A stretch of 64,000 bases of DNA, taken from assembly GCA_000317655.1 (NCBI GenBank), contig CP003940.1:620001-684000 (forward strand), in the 5' to 3' direction. The position numbers were made by a program, and so were the translations under genes. The notes under the pieces were generated by a model. The model did no database searches. It was not told the origin of the DNA and saw only the letters and a list, made by a program, of their open reading frames with translations. This document shows, one piece after another, positions 28,301 to 37,154 of this stretch; the stretch's first letter is position 1; each line of letters opens with the position of its first letter. The DNA comes from Cyanobacterium stanieri PCC 7202. GTDB taxonomy: Bacteria > Cyanobacteriota > Cyanobacteriia > Cyanobacteriales > Cyanobacteriaceae.

Positions 28301-28337
28301 GTAAAAATCCCTATTTCCACAAATTTAGAAAATAGGG
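28301..28337 (-). terminator. Terminator of the Cys-rich small gene
   Basis: CCCTATTT (28309-28316) pairs with AAATAGGG (28330-28337). Read on the minus strand it is followed by ATTTTTACTTTT, giving an intrinsic terminator just after the stop of the gene at 28348. It may also end accB transcripts from the other side, though without a T-run. Confidence 0.65.
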
Positions 28338-28347
28338 AGAAATATTA

Positions 28348-28548
28348 TTAAATATCATCAGGAATAACCCACTTAGGAGGCTCAGTCAATTTTTTCAACC
28401 GTGCCGCCTCCGCCATTTCCAGCATCTTATCCAAAGAAGTATCATTCATAAACCTTTTTGCCTCCTTGGCATACTCCCGATGAGGACAATCATCCCCTAA
28501 AATACACCCATTGACACATTCAACCTTACAATTTACTTCTCTAGTCAT
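28348..28548 (-). CDS. Small cysteine-motif protein (66 aa), conserved hypothetical
   Basis: The product has four cysteines in a compact CX3CX3CX5C arrangement (Cys7, Cys11, Cys15, Cys21, in CKVECVNGCILGDDCPHREY) that would suit a zinc or iron-sulfur site. An acidic/basic helix (KEAKRFMNDTSLDKMLEMAEAARLKKL) and the tail PPKWVIPDDI follow. There is no membrane segment. I recognise this as a conserved type of small cyanobacterial protein but cannot name its function. It has its own terminator and is convergent with accB. Confidence 0.75.
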   Translation of the reverse strand: MTREVNCKVECVNGCILGDDCPHREYAKEAKRFMNDTSLDKMLEMAEAARLKKLTEPPKWVIPDDI

Positions 28549-28699
28549 AATTAATCTAATTGTCTTACCTGTGTTATTCCTCTTCTAAAATTATCTCATA
28601 ATTATTTATTCTTTCCCATGGTTTCAAAAATTACTGTATAATTGTAATTTGTGACTAAATATGCTAACTATAAGAATTTCATAAACTAAAAGAGGTTAT

Positions 28700-29158
28700 A
28701 TGGCAAAAAGATTACAGGTAGTCTTAAACAAAGACGTAACAAAATTAGGCAAAAGAGGAGATGTAGTAGATGTAGCTCCCGGTTATGCCCGTAACTACTT
28801 AGTACCCCAAGGCTTTGGAGTATTTGCCACCGCTGGTGTATTACGCCAAGTAGAACAAAGAAGAGCCAAAGAAGCCGAGCGTTTAGCAGGTCTTCTTGAA
28901 GATGCAAAATCCCGTAAAACTGCCTTACAAACCATCAATAACTTTGTTATTCGTAAGCAATTAGGGGAAGATCAAGCCATTTTCGGTACTGTAACCACCC
29001 AAGACGTAGTAGAAGTAATCAAAGCCAGTGCAGGTTTAGATGTGGAACGTCAAGCCATTGAATTACCCGAAATCAAAAAAATTGGTACTTACAAAGCTCA
29101 AATCAAACTACACGCCGAAGTAACCGCCGAAGTTTCCATCGAAGTAGCACCCCTCTAG
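28700..29158 (+). CDS. rplI: 50S ribosomal protein L9
   Basis: L9 binds 23S rRNA at the base of the L1 stalk. The 152-residue protein has the N-terminal RNA-binding domain ([38 protein letters not shown] is the family signature region), a long connecting helix ([20 protein letters not shown]) and the C-terminal domain ending [19 protein letters not shown] lies 7 nt before the ATG. Followed by a strong terminator. Confidence 0.98.
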   Translation: MAKRLQVVLNKDVTKLGKRGDVVDVAPGYARNYLVPQGFGVFATAGVLRQVEQRRAKEAERLAGLLEDAKSRKTALQTINNFVIRKQLGEDQAIFGTVTTQDVVEVIKASAGLDVERQAIELPEIKKIGTYKAQIKLHAEVTAEVSIEVAPL

Positions 29159-29194
29159 GCTGATAACTGTTTCAGTTAATTATGGGGATACCAC

Positions 29195-29235
29195 AAAAAA
29201 GGGCAGAGGATTTTTACCTTGCCCTTATTTTTTTG
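29195..29235 (+). terminator. Terminator of rplI
   Basis: AAGGGCA (29199-29205) pairs with TGCCCTT (29220-29226) across a 14-nt loop and is followed by ATTTTTTT. The run of A before the stem makes it potentially bidirectional, which would also serve the convergent guaA gene. Confidence 0.85.
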
Positions 29236-29298
29236 CCCGCAAAACATCCCCCAATTCTGGGGGACTTTTATTATAAAAACTTTTCTGGACTTAATATA
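29236..29298. repeat. Family A palindromic repeat, partial copy
   Basis: The core CCCCCAATTCTGGGGG followed by ACTTTTATTATAAAAA and the terminal GGACTTAATATA match the right half of the complete copies. The left terminus is missing. It lies between convergent rplI and guaA. Confidence 0.65.
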
Positions 29299-29335
29299 AT
29301 TATCAATTATCAATTCTCCATTCTCAATTAACTAC

Positions 29336-30967
29336 CTATTCCCATTCGATGGTTCCGGGGGGTTTAGAAGTAATATCATACACCACTCGGTTTACCCCTT
29401 TCACCTCATTAACAATGCGGTTGGAGATGGTTTCGAGCAAATCATAAGGAGGTCTTGCCCAATCCGCTGTCATACCATCCTCACTGGTAATTAACCGCAA
29501 TACAATGGGATAGGCATAAGTACGTTTGTCACCCATTACCCCGACACTTTTTACGGGTAAAAGTACCGCAAATGCTTGCCAAAAATCGTGATACATTCCT
29601 GCTTTCTTGATTTCATCCCTCACCACAAAATCAGCATCCCGAAGGATATTAAGTTTGTCGGAGGTGACTTCCCCTAAGATACGGATAGCTAAACCTGGCC
29701 CGGGGAAAGGATGACGGGAAACGATTTCCTCTGGTAAACCGATCGCCCTTCCCACCTTACGCACCTCATCTTTAAAGAGTTTGCGGAGGGGTTCAACTAA
29801 TTTAAAACGAAGATTTTTGGGTAAACCACCCACATTGTGATGGCTCTTAATTTTGACTGCTACCCTTTCCCCAGTTTTGGGATCTACATTGGTATCAGCA
29901 GATTCGATCACATCGGGATAGAGAGTACCTTGGGCGAGGTAATCGAAAGGTCCTAAACGGGTGGATTCTTCCTCAAATACCTTAATAAATTCATGACCGA
30001 TTTTACGACGTTTTTCTTCAGGATCTGTAACTCCTTCGATTTGGGCTAAGAAGCGATCGCGCCCATTCACATATTCCACGTTAATATGGAATTGATCATT
30101 AAACAACTCTACCAATCTCTCAGGCTCACCCTTACGCATGAAACCCTGATCAATAAACATACAGGTCAATTGATCCCCGATGGCCTCATGGAGTAAAAAA
30201 GCAAGGGTAGAAGAATCTACCCCTCCCGAAAGAGCTAGTAAAACCCTCTTATCTCCTACGGTTTTTCTAATCTCCGCAATGGATTGCTCCAGAAAAGTTT
30301 GAGTCGTCCAAGTAGGTTCACAACCGCAGATATGATACACAAAATTACGAATGAGGGCAAAACCATATTCAGAATGGATTACTTCAGGGTGAAACTGAAC
30401 CCCAAATAATTTTTTCTGATGCTCGGCGATGGCCGCACAGGGGGTATTCTCGGTATGGGCGAGGATGGAAAAACCTTCGGGTAATTGGGTACAAGAATCA
30501 CCGTGGCTCATCCACATGGTAGAACCACTTTCCACATTAGTTAATAAATCCGTGGGATCATCGATAAACAAAGAAGCCTTACCATATTCGCCTCGTTTTG
30601 CCCTTTCAACGCCACCCCCCAACTGTTTCACCATCAGTTGCATACCATAACATACCCCCAAAACAGGAATGCCAAGACTCCATATTTCAGGATCACATTG
30701 GGGCGCATATTCATCATACACAGAGTTAGGACCACCAGATAAGATGATACCCTTGGGGTTAAGTTCTTTTAGTTTTTCTGCACTGGTGCGATAGGAGATT
30801 ACCTCAGAATAAACTTCCGTTTCTCGGATGCGACGGGCAATCAATTCAGAATATTGTGAACCGAAATCAATAATCAGAATCATTTGACGTTTTACTGTAT
30901 CGTTACTAGAAGAGTTATTATTAGTTTGGTCTTGCTTGGAGGGGAGGGGAGTTTCTGTTATAGTCAC
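29336..30967 (-). CDS. guaA: GMP synthase (glutamine-hydrolysing)
   Basis: GuaA converts XMP to GMP with glutamine-derived ammonia and ATP. The class I glutaminase domain has [17 protein letters not shown], the nucleophile in [10 protein letters not shown] and FGVQFHPEV. The ATP pyrophosphatase domain has the P-loop [14 protein letters not shown], and the dimerisation domain ends [13 protein letters not shown]. The GTG at 30967 ([11 protein letters not shown]) gives 543 residues. A TTG at 30997 in the same frame would add 10 residues and is less likely. The ~30-residue Ser/Asn-rich N-terminal extension before the glutaminase domain is of a kind seen in cyanobacterial GuaA proteins. Confidence 0.96.
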   Translation of the reverse strand: MTITETPLPSKQDQTNNNSSSNDTVKRQMILIIDFGSQYSELIARRIRETEVYSEVISYRTSAEKLKELNPKGIILSGGPNSVYDEYAPQCDPEIWSLGIPVLGVCYGMQLMVKQLGGGVERAKRGEYGKASLFIDDPTDLLTNVESGSTMWMSHGDSCTQLPEGFSILAHTENTPCAAIAEHQKKLFGVQFHPEVIHSEYGFALIRNFVYHICGCEPTWTTQTFLEQSIAEIRKTVGDKRVLLALSGGVDSSTLAFLLHEAIGDQLTCMFIDQGFMRKGEPERLVELFNDQFHINVEYVNGRDRFLAQIEGVTDPEEKRRKIGHEFIKVFEEESTRLGPFDYLAQGTLYPDVIESADTNVDPKTGERVAVKIKSHHNVGGLPKNLRFKLVEPLRKLFKDEVRKVGRAIGLPEEIVSRHPFPGPGLAIRILGEVTSDKLNILRDADFVVRDEIKKAGMYHDFWQAFAVLLPVKSVGVMGDKRTYAYPIVLRLITSEDGMTADWARPPYDLLETISNRIVNEVKGVNRVVYDITSKPPGTIEWE

Positions 30968-31368
30968 GTTCTCTTTTTGGTAAAGTTGAGTAATCAAAAA
31001 ATAAAAAATTCTAGCTCGGACGAAGCTAGATTTTTCCTTAGAGGCGAAGTTACTTTCTACCCTAATTTAAATATTCTTAACATCATATCATTACCGTTGA
31101 ATAATTTGAGATGAGGTTTGATAAAAATGCGTTTTTATACTCAATCCTGTTTTGATAATATACCAAATTAGGGTGGGGAACAGGGAACGGGGAACAGGCA
31201 AAAGATATTAATTGTTTATTGTCAATTGTTACACGGTGGACAATAGTAAACTTTACTAATCGGATTTGGTATTATTTTGTGGAGGAAATGGAAAGAACAG
31301 CAAGGAGCAATAAATTGATGATTGAATCCACTCCTACCTCCAATGATCAATACTCATTACCCTAAAAC
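30968..31368. other. Repeat-rich intergenic region between guaA and tRNA-Ser
   Basis: This ~400-bp space holds the guaA promoter region, a GGGGAACAGG-type tandem repeat at 31171-31200 preceded by AATATACCAAATTAGGGTGG, a TTAATTGTTTATTGTCAATTG array at 31206-31235, and otherwise unremarkable AT-rich DNA. No gene with a convincing start is seen. Confidence 0.6.
31171..31200. repeat. GGGGAACAGG/GGGAACG tandem repeat
   Basis: Heptamer-like units GGGGAAC, AGGGAAC, GGGGAAC and AGGC run in tandem. The same array with the same upstream flank (AATATAC...AATTAGGG) is at 34891-34918, and related arrays are at 58090-58122 and 58633-58661. Confidence 0.65.
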
Positions 31369-31457
31369 GGAGAGGGAGGGATTCGAACCCTCGGTGGAGC
31401 TATAAACCCCACAACTTCTTAGCAGGAAGCCGCTTTCAACCGCTCAGCCACCTCTCC
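31369..31457 (-). tRNA. tRNA-Ser (anticodon GCU)
   Basis: The 89-nt class II tRNA on the minus strand has acceptor GGAGAGG/CCTCTCC, a D-arm GCTGAGCGGTTGAAAGC, anticodon stem CTTC/GAAG with loop CTGCTAA (anticodon GCT), a long variable arm (TGTGGGGTTTATAGCTCCAC) and a TTCGAAT T-loop. The long variable arm confirms serine. Confidence 0.95.
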
Positions 31458-31574
31458 AATTGCACTTAACAATTATAGCAGAAACTTTAGTTTTAATGCA
31501 ACCAAAATCTTGGTTATTTTCAGGGTAGGGGCGATCGCCCTTAAAACAAGGAAAATCAACCCCATGGAGTGGAA

Positions 31575-32669
31575 TTAACCCAACTCTTTTAAAGTAGCTT
31601 CGAGGGCAGCAATAGCAGTTAAAACATCACGATCAGACATAAATCCTAAATGCCCAATACGGAAAATTTTACCCTTGAGATGATCCTGTCCACCAGCCAA
31701 GGCAATATCATATTTCTTGCGCATAGTAGAACGAATCGCCTCCGCATCATGCTTATCAGGAGCCACCGCAGTCACCGCATAACTAGCACAATCATCAGGG
31801 GCAAACAAAGGCAAACCAAGAGCCTTTACCTTATCCCTAGTCAACTGAGTTAACCTCTTATGACGAGCAAAAATATTTTCTAAACCCTCCTCCTTCATCA
31901 TCTGTAAAGACGCTTGGAGTGCAAACATCAAATTAATGGGAGGAGTGAAAGGAGAGCTATTTTTGGCATTAGCTTTTTTGTAGGGAGCTAAATCCAAATA
32001 AAACTTAGGTAAAGTAGCAGTTTCGTAAGCCTTCCATGCCTTATCACTTACCGCCACAAAACCCAAACCCGGAGGAATCATGTAGCCTTTTTGGGAACCA
32101 GAAGCCACCACATCCAAACCCAACTCATCAATCTTGAGATCCACCGCCCCAAGACTGGTAACAGCATCCACAATAATTAACGCCTCGCCATGGGCTTTCA
32201 CGTGTTTGTTGATGGTTTCGAGATCGTTTAATACCCCTGTGGAGGTTTCAGAATGGGTAATAATAACAGCCTTAATCTTCTTCTCGGTGTCGGCTTCCAA
32301 CTTCGCTCTAAAGGCTTCAGGATCCAAAGGATGTCCCCATTCAGCGCTAATTTCTTCTACTTCTAAACCGAACTTACGGCTCATTTTCGCCCAGCGATCG
32401 CCAAATTTCCCATTATTACCAACTAAAACAGAATCTCCAGCACTTAGGAAATTGATTATACCAGCTTCCATCGCCCCAGTACCTGAAACACAAAGGGTCA
32501 ATACTTCGTTTTTGGTTTGGTGCAACCATTTTAAATTATCATTCAACTCTCCAATAATGGCACTAAAATCACCGCTACGGTGTCCGATAGGATGCGCCGC
32601 CATGGCTAGTAAGACTCTTTCGGGCACAGGAGTAGGTCCCGGAATCATCAACATTAATTTATCTTGCAT
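31575..32669 (-). CDS. Class V aminotransferase (alanine/serine-glyoxylate type)
   Basis: A 364-residue PLP enzyme of the serine--glyoxylate/alanine--glyoxylate aminotransferase family, likely acting in photorespiratory glyoxylate metabolism. The start MLMIPGPTPVPERVLLAM, GHRSGDFSAI, the PLP-phosphate site SGTGAMEAG, VDAVTSLGAVDLKIDELGLDV and the Schiff-base lysine in SGSQKGYMIPPGLGF are diagnostic. The C-terminus has KIFRIGHLGFMSDRDVL. Cyanobacterial homologues have been annotated as a soluble hydrogenase 42-kDa (tritium-exchange) subunit, which I regard as a misnomer for an aminotransferase. Confidence 0.93.
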   Translation of the reverse strand: MQDKLMLMIPGPTPVPERVLLAMAAHPIGHRSGDFSAIIGELNDNLKWLHQTKNEVLTLCVSGTGAMEAGIINFLSAGDSVLVGNNGKFGDRWAKMSRKFGLEVEEISAEWGHPLDPEAFRAKLEADTEKKIKAVIITHSETSTGVLNDLETINKHVKAHGEALIIVDAVTSLGAVDLKIDELGLDVVASGSQKGYMIPPGLGFVAVSDKAWKAYETATLPKFYLDLAPYKKANAKNSSPFTPPINLMFALQASLQMMKEEGLENIFARHKRLTQLTRDKVKALGLPLFAPDDCASYAVTAVAPDKHDAEAIRSTMRKKYDIALAGGQDHLKGKIFRIGHLGFMSDRDVLTAIAALEATLKELG

Positions 32670-32770
32670 ATTCTTTCTATCTTTAACTTACGTTTAAGTT
32701 TAATCGAAAAGGTGTACGGTAAACAAATTTACTTTAACTATTACCCCTTGCCTCTTGCATGAGTGCCTAC

Positions 32771-34234
32771 TTATAAACAATCATCTTCACAAGGACAATG
32801 GGGAATAGGTTTATGACGCAAAATAATCATAGTCATATCATCCACATTGGAGTGACCAGTGCCAATAAAGTTTTTAATTTCCCCTAGAATATGGTCAAGA
32901 ATATCCTGAGAGTTATCATAGTTTTCACAGGCATATTGAAAAGCCTTAATCAAGTTCTCTTCGTCAAATCTTTGATTATTTTGATCAATTGCGTCGGTTA
33001 AACCATCGGTATAGTATAAAACCGTATCATAAACCCCCAGTTTGACAGCATCATCTTCATAACTAGAATTAGGCTGTAACCCCACTAACATTCCCTCGGT
33101 GTCTAACTTTTTCACTTTATTGGTAGAAGCATTCCAATATAAAGGAGGATTATGGGCAGCGTTGGCATATCGAAGAGTTTGGGTGCGTGGGTCATATTCC
33201 GAATAGAATAGAGTTACAAAGCGATGGGAATTATCCAAATCTGCATACATAACCCGATTGAGATGTTCCAATACCCTAGCGGGGGAGTGACGGTTAAGCA
33301 CTTCCGCTCTCAACATTCCCCTCGTCATGGTCATAATTAACCCTGCAGGGACACCTTTTCCCATCACATCACCGATAACGATACTCCACGACTGACAGGG
33401 AGAGTCAGGCACTTGTTCTGTGTCTTGATCCCATTGGTCATAATTAGCAGGGATAAAGTCGTAATAGTCTCCCCCTACCCTATCGGCGGTTTCACATTTG
33501 GCGGCTAGTTCTAATCCTGTGATGGTGGGGCATTGGCGGGGTAATAGTCTGACTTGAATTTCTGAGGCAATTTCCAATTCTCGATCTTGCCTTTCTTTGG
33601 ACATTAATTTTACCGTTAACTCGTGATTGGCGATCGCCACGGCGGTTTGATCCGACACCAACTGAGTAAGGGTTTTGCGACTCTGAGTCCAAGAAAATTC
33701 AGGATCAGGACTAAAAACATATAACCGTCCCTTTTCGACATTTTTACTGACCACAGGACAACTATATATTTGTAAATAACCCGAGAAATGACCGTGAATT
33801 TTTTCCTGAACAAAAACAGGAAAACAAACTAATTTAGGATAAGATTTATGATCAGATTTATGGTTAACTTTGTAACTATTTACTTCTTCAATAACCTTTA
33901 AAAAATCTTCATTTATTTGTTGTCTAAGGACATTATTTTGACAATAAAACTGTTCTAACTCTACCTGATTATTTTCTTTATATAAAATTAAGGCGCCCCC
34001 CTCTGCATCAGTCACCCTTGTTACCATTAGGGGAGTTAATTCTAAAAACTGATTGAGATTATTAAAATTGCGTAGGGCAAAGCTAAGGGATGTTAATAAA
34101 TTCTGAATTTTATTTTGCTCTCTGTGTAAATTAGAGATCATTTCTTTTAACGCTAAAACACTGGTATAGTTACCAGATTGATAATTCTGGCTGATGGTTT
34201 TCGGATCTAAGGAATTAGAGTTAAAGATAGACAC
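32771..34234 (-). CDS. GAF-SpoIIE/PP2C-type serine/threonine phosphatase (RsbU-like)
   Basis: A 487-residue soluble phosphatase. A GAF-like sensor spans ~55-200 (MVTRVTDAEGGALILYKEN), followed by a helical linker (SKERQDRELEIASEIQVRLLP) typical of RsbU-type proteins. The metal-dependent phosphatase domain (~240-480) has DRVGGDYYDF, IGDVMGKGVPAGLIMTMTR, AHNPPLYW, LYYTDGLTDA and DDMTMIILRHK. Such enzymes dephosphorylate anti-anti-sigma (STAS) proteins in partner-switching pathways. No STAS or kinase partner is adjacent. The C-terminus has CPCEDDC, a small cysteine cluster. Confidence 0.92.
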   Translation of the reverse strand: MSIFNSNSLDPKTISQNYQSGNYTSVLALKEMISNLHREQNKIQNLLTSLSFALRNFNNLNQFLELTPLMVTRVTDAEGGALILYKENNQVELEQFYCQNNVLRQQINEDFLKVIEEVNSYKVNHKSDHKSYPKLVCFPVFVQEKIHGHFSGYLQIYSCPVVSKNVEKGRLYVFSPDPEFSWTQSRKTLTQLVSDQTAVAIANHELTVKLMSKERQDRELEIASEIQVRLLPRQCPTITGLELAAKCETADRVGGDYYDFIPANYDQWDQDTEQVPDSPCQSWSIVIGDVMGKGVPAGLIMTMTRGMLRAEVLNRHSPARVLEHLNRVMYADLDNSHRFVTLFYSEYDPRTQTLRYANAAHNPPLYWNASTNKVKKLDTEGMLVGLQPNSSYEDDAVKLGVYDTVLYYTDGLTDAIDQNNQRFDEENLIKAFQYACENYDNSQDILDHILGEIKNFIGTGHSNVDDMTMIILRHKPIPHCPCEDDCL

Positions 34235-34389
34235 AGAAGTATGGGGGTTAACGGTTGATAGTGAATATTAAGCTATTTTGGATCAATTGACAATAAATAA
34301 TGGCTAATTGAGAATTAATGTTGATCAGAAGAGAAATTAGTAAAAATTTTGACCATTAATTCATCCAAACAAAACAAAGATAGAGAGTT

Positions 34390-34851
34390 TTACAAAAAAC
34401 GACTTAAATCAAATTCATGTACGGGATTATTATTATATCTTTCTTGATTCAAGAGTAACAAAATTCTTTCTTGATAATCGATCGCCCCTACTAACTGCTC
34501 TTGTAAATAAGATAAACCACCATTGGCATATTCTTCAAAAATTATAATTCTTTGCTCATCTTTTTTTTGCCCCTCACCCGCCAAACATTGTACATCTTCC
34601 ATGGTAGTAATCGCTAAAATATCCATCAATAAATCATAACCACGGGATATAAACACATCCAAACTAATGGGAGAAGGCTCTTGGGATATATGTTCGAGGG
34701 GTAAACGACAATCATATTTTTTACCCACCGCAGCGGCAAAGGCGACAATATCAGCATAGGTTTCAAAAACTCCCTCGGGATTGTCTTTATTACCTATCAA
34801 ACTCTGGACAAAAAGAGCTTTATTTTGATCAATCCTAATTCTACTAACCAT
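34390..34851 (-). CDS. DNA phosphorothioation-associated protein 4 (Dpa4-like)
   Basis: A 153-residue protein matching the Dpa4 family, usually found near dnd genes that place sulfur in the DNA backbone. Recognisable blocks are RIRIDQNKALFVQSLIG, FETYADIVAFAAAVGKKYDCRLPL, ISLDVFISRGYDLLMDILAI and RIIIFEEYANGGLSYLQEQL, ending in an acidic/aromatic tail. No dndB, dndC, dndD or dndE homologue lies in this window. Its biochemical role is unknown. It may belong to a dispersed phosphorothioation system or have been repurposed. Confidence 0.75.
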   Translation of the reverse strand: MVSRIRIDQNKALFVQSLIGNKDNPEGVFETYADIVAFAAAVGKKYDCRLPLEHISQEPSPISLDVFISRGYDLLMDILAITTMEDVQCLAGEGQKKDEQRIIIFEEYANGGLSYLQEQLVGAIDYQERILLLLNQERYNNNPVHEFDLSRFL

Positions 34852-34865
34852 CTATTTATACTACA

Positions 34866-34945
34866 TCCTGCTTCAATAATATACTAATTAGGGCGGGGAA
34901 CAGGGAACGGGGAACAGTTTATAATTATAAATTAACCTCAATTCG
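34866..34945. repeat. Composite repeat (GGGGAACAGG array plus family B end)
   Basis: AATATACTAATTAGGGCGG leads into GGGGAACAGGGAACGGGGAA, then 30 bp later AACCTCAATTCGGGATAA, a terminus of the family B element. The first half matches 31150-31200. Lies upstream of mobA. Confidence 0.6.
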
Positions 34946-35021
34946 GGATAAGGGTGTGAAGAATTAACAATTGCCTATTGCCCATTGCCTACTCACATCT
35001 ATATACACCTAAATTAAGTTC

Positions 35022-35621
35022 ATGATTTCTGTATTAATATTAGCGGGGGGAAAAAGCTCCCGTATGGGTTTCGATAAAGGATTCATAAAAATTGACGGGC
35101 AATATTTACTCACCAAAACCTATCAAATAGCCACCGAATTAAGTGATCAAGTATTTATAATTACTGCCTCCGATCATCCATATCAGCCCATATTACCCAA
35201 CCATACTAAATTTATAATAGAACCCCATCCCCATCAAGGCCCTTTAGTTGCCTTCGCCTATGGTTTATCCTTTATCAATACCGAATGGGTTTTACTATTA
35301 CCCTGCGATTTAATCTACCTCCATACTGAGGAACTAAAATCATGGTTACAAGTTTTATCCCATATTCAACCCGAAACCATTGCCCTATTACCCCCCCACA
35401 AAAAAGGATGGGAGTGTTTATGTGGTTTTTATCGTCGTAGTTGTCTGTCTTCCTTACAAGCATCCATCACCTCGGGTAACAAGTCCTTTCAAAGATGGTT
35501 AAAACAAGAACAAGTTAACCCTCTTATGGTGAATGATAAGAGGGTTTTATATAATTGCAATACACCTCAAGACTTAGCGGAATGGACCAAGGATTCTTCT
35601 TTCGGTGATGGTTTGGGTTGA
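35022..35621 (+). CDS. mobA: Molybdenum cofactor guanylyltransferase
   Basis: MobA attaches GMP to molybdopterin to make the dinucleotide cofactor of nitrate reductase and similar enzymes. The 199-residue nucleotidyltransferase has the N-terminal GTP loop LAGGKSSRMGFDKGFIKIDG, EPHPHQGPLVAFAYGL and the metal-binding LLPCDLIYL. The C-terminal part contains CLCGFYRRSCLSSL and YNCNTPQDL. Its 3' end lies close to a convergent gene whose ancestral reading frame would have overlapped it (see the collagen-like gene). Confidence 0.92.
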   Translation: MISVLILAGGKSSRMGFDKGFIKIDGQYLLTKTYQIATELSDQVFIITASDHPYQPILPNHTKFIIEPHPHQGPLVAFAYGLSFINTEWVLLLPCDLIYLHTEELKSWLQVLSHIQPETIALLPPHKKGWECLCGFYRRSCLSSLQASITSGNKSFQRWLKQEQVNPLMVNDKRVLYNCNTPQDLAEWTKDSSFGDGLG

Positions 35622-35730
35622 TTGATTTTCCCCAAAAGAGCGAGTTATATCGAGTTGAATTTGAATGGAAGTATCAGCTTCAAGGTGGCGAGGATCAATA
35701 TCTAATTCTCCAATGTTAATTATAAAACGG

Positions 35731-36990
35731 TTATCTTGATAATTTATCTTGATAATTTATAAATTGGGGAGAAACTTCTCCCTCGTAGCGGAGGGTGTAA
35801 TCGCTTCTTTGTCGAACATTAAGACTGCGTGAGGTGGAGGTGCTATATCTAATTCTAAAAGTGGTATCGACCACATCTGATAACCCTGCTTCGTCTACCA
35901 CTTCCATTTCTACCCCCAAACCAATGCCCGATATTCCTCTACTGACCAATCTATTGGTTTCACTACCTCTAATGGCATTAAATACAAAGACTTCTGTAAC
36001 CTGATTACGGGGGGTAATGTTGGTTTGTAACCAAATATCGTTAGGAAAATCAATATTTACGCTACGATCATCCTGTAGGTTTAAGGTTACGGTGCGATCG
36101 CCAAAATCCTCAAAAGGTTGGGGGGCATTCCAAATCATCACCACAGAATTTTCAACCCTTTCCACCAATTCCAAATATTGATCCGCAATAATAGAACCGG
36201 GGGCAAACAAATCCCTTGCACCAGTGCGATTTTCCCAAATATTTTTAGATAAACTAAAACCTCTCTCCTTTAATTCTGTCATGGTTACCGAAGCACTAAG
36301 ACGATCTGGGGGTAAGGGAGTATTACTATTAATTAAAGTTAAACTGCCCACATTCCCTGTTCTTCCTGCCCTTCCCGTACGTCCATTTTGTCCTGCACTA
36401 CCATTGATACAACGAAATTCTTGAGTACCACAACTATAATTTGTTGTGCCAGGGCGCCCTGTGCAAGTCTCTACTGTCCAAAATGACTGACTACATTGGC
36501 AACCATCACCCCCTCTGCCACCATCCCCGCCGTCTCCTCCCTCTCCGGGGGAGGCATTGACAGAAATTTGTCTGAGGTCATTTTTATTGGTGGTATAAAC
36601 AGTAAGATTGCCACCATTACCCCCATCTCCACCATTACCACCGTCTCCCCCTTCTCCACCATCGGCACCCTGTAGGTTGTGGGTGGTATTTTGGGGTTGA
36701 ATTTCACACAATGCCCTCGTGCCATTGGTACCGTTTGCCCCCCTTGTGCCGTTTTGCCCTACCAAATTAAGATTTAGGGGTGAACCATCGGCAAATATGG
36801 TGATACTTTCGCTATTTCTACCATTGTTACCATCCTCTCCTTTGACTCCGTTATTACCTCGATTTCCGAAATTAGTCCCCTGATTTGCGATCGCCCTTAA
36901 ATTACAAAAATTATCTGCAATTATAGGGGAAACCATTTCAGGCAAAAACAAAAACGCAACAGTCACAGAAGTTCTAGTTAGCCAACCCAT
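35731..36990 (-). CDS. Exported collagen-like glycine-repeat protein, 3'-truncated by frameshift
   Basis: A 419-residue exported protein. The signal peptide (TSVTVAFLFLPEMVSPIIA) is followed by Gly-X-Y runs at ~37-58, ~78-92, ~109-127 and ~147-163 (for example GADGGEGGDGGNGGDGG), interrupted by Cys-bearing loops (CQCSQSF, CTGRPGTTNYSC). The C-terminal ~190 residues are beta-rich. The frame stops at 35731 inside a tandem duplication of ATAAATTATCAAG. Removing one 13-bp copy restores an open frame to TAA at 35574-35576 and adds about 53 protein-like residues (DNRFIINIGELDIDPRHLEA and onward). The present end is probably a frameshift truncation. Function unknown; a surface or envelope role is likely. 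Confidence 0.78.
   Translation of the reverse strand: MGWLTRTSVTVAFLFLPEMVSPIIADNFCNLRAIANQGTNFGNRGNNGVKGEDGNNGRNSESITIFADGSPLNLNLVGQNGTRGANGTNGTRALCEIQPQNTTHNLQGADGGEGGDGGNGGDGGNGGNLTVYTTNKNDLRQISVNASPGEGGDGGDGGRGGDGCQCSQSFWTVETCTGRPGTTNYSCGTQEFRCINGSAGQNGRTGRAGRTGNVGSLTLINSNTPLPPDRLSASVTMTELKERGFSLSKNIWENRTGARDLFAPGSIIADQYLELVERVENSVVMIWNAPQPFEDFGDRTVTLNLQDDRSVNIDFPNDIWLQTNITPRNQVTEVFVFNAIRGSETNRLVSRGISGIGLGVEMEVVDEAGLSDVVDTTFRIRYSTSTSRSLNVRQRSDYTLRYEGEVSPQFINYQDKLSR
35735..35760. repeat. 13-bp tandem duplication
   Basis: Two perfect copies of CTTGATAATTTAT lie side by side within the 3' end of the collagen-like gene. The length is not a multiple of three, so the duplication shifts the frame and creates the present stop codon. 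Confidence 0.9.
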
Positions 36991-37154
36991 GATAGATAAT
37001 TAATAATTGATAATCCATAATGAATAATAAACTCTCATCGCAGAAAAAGTACCAAAAATCTTCACAAAATAACCTGTCACATCAAAATATCTCTGGAATA
37101 ACTTGCTATATTAAGTAATGTTAAGTAGTAAATTATCAAACAAGGAATTATTTT

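Noticed and set aside
32134-32697. 187-codon open frame antisense to the class V aminotransferase
   Set aside because: It is fully explained by codon bias of the opposite strand; the product resembles no family and the sense gene has complete motifs.
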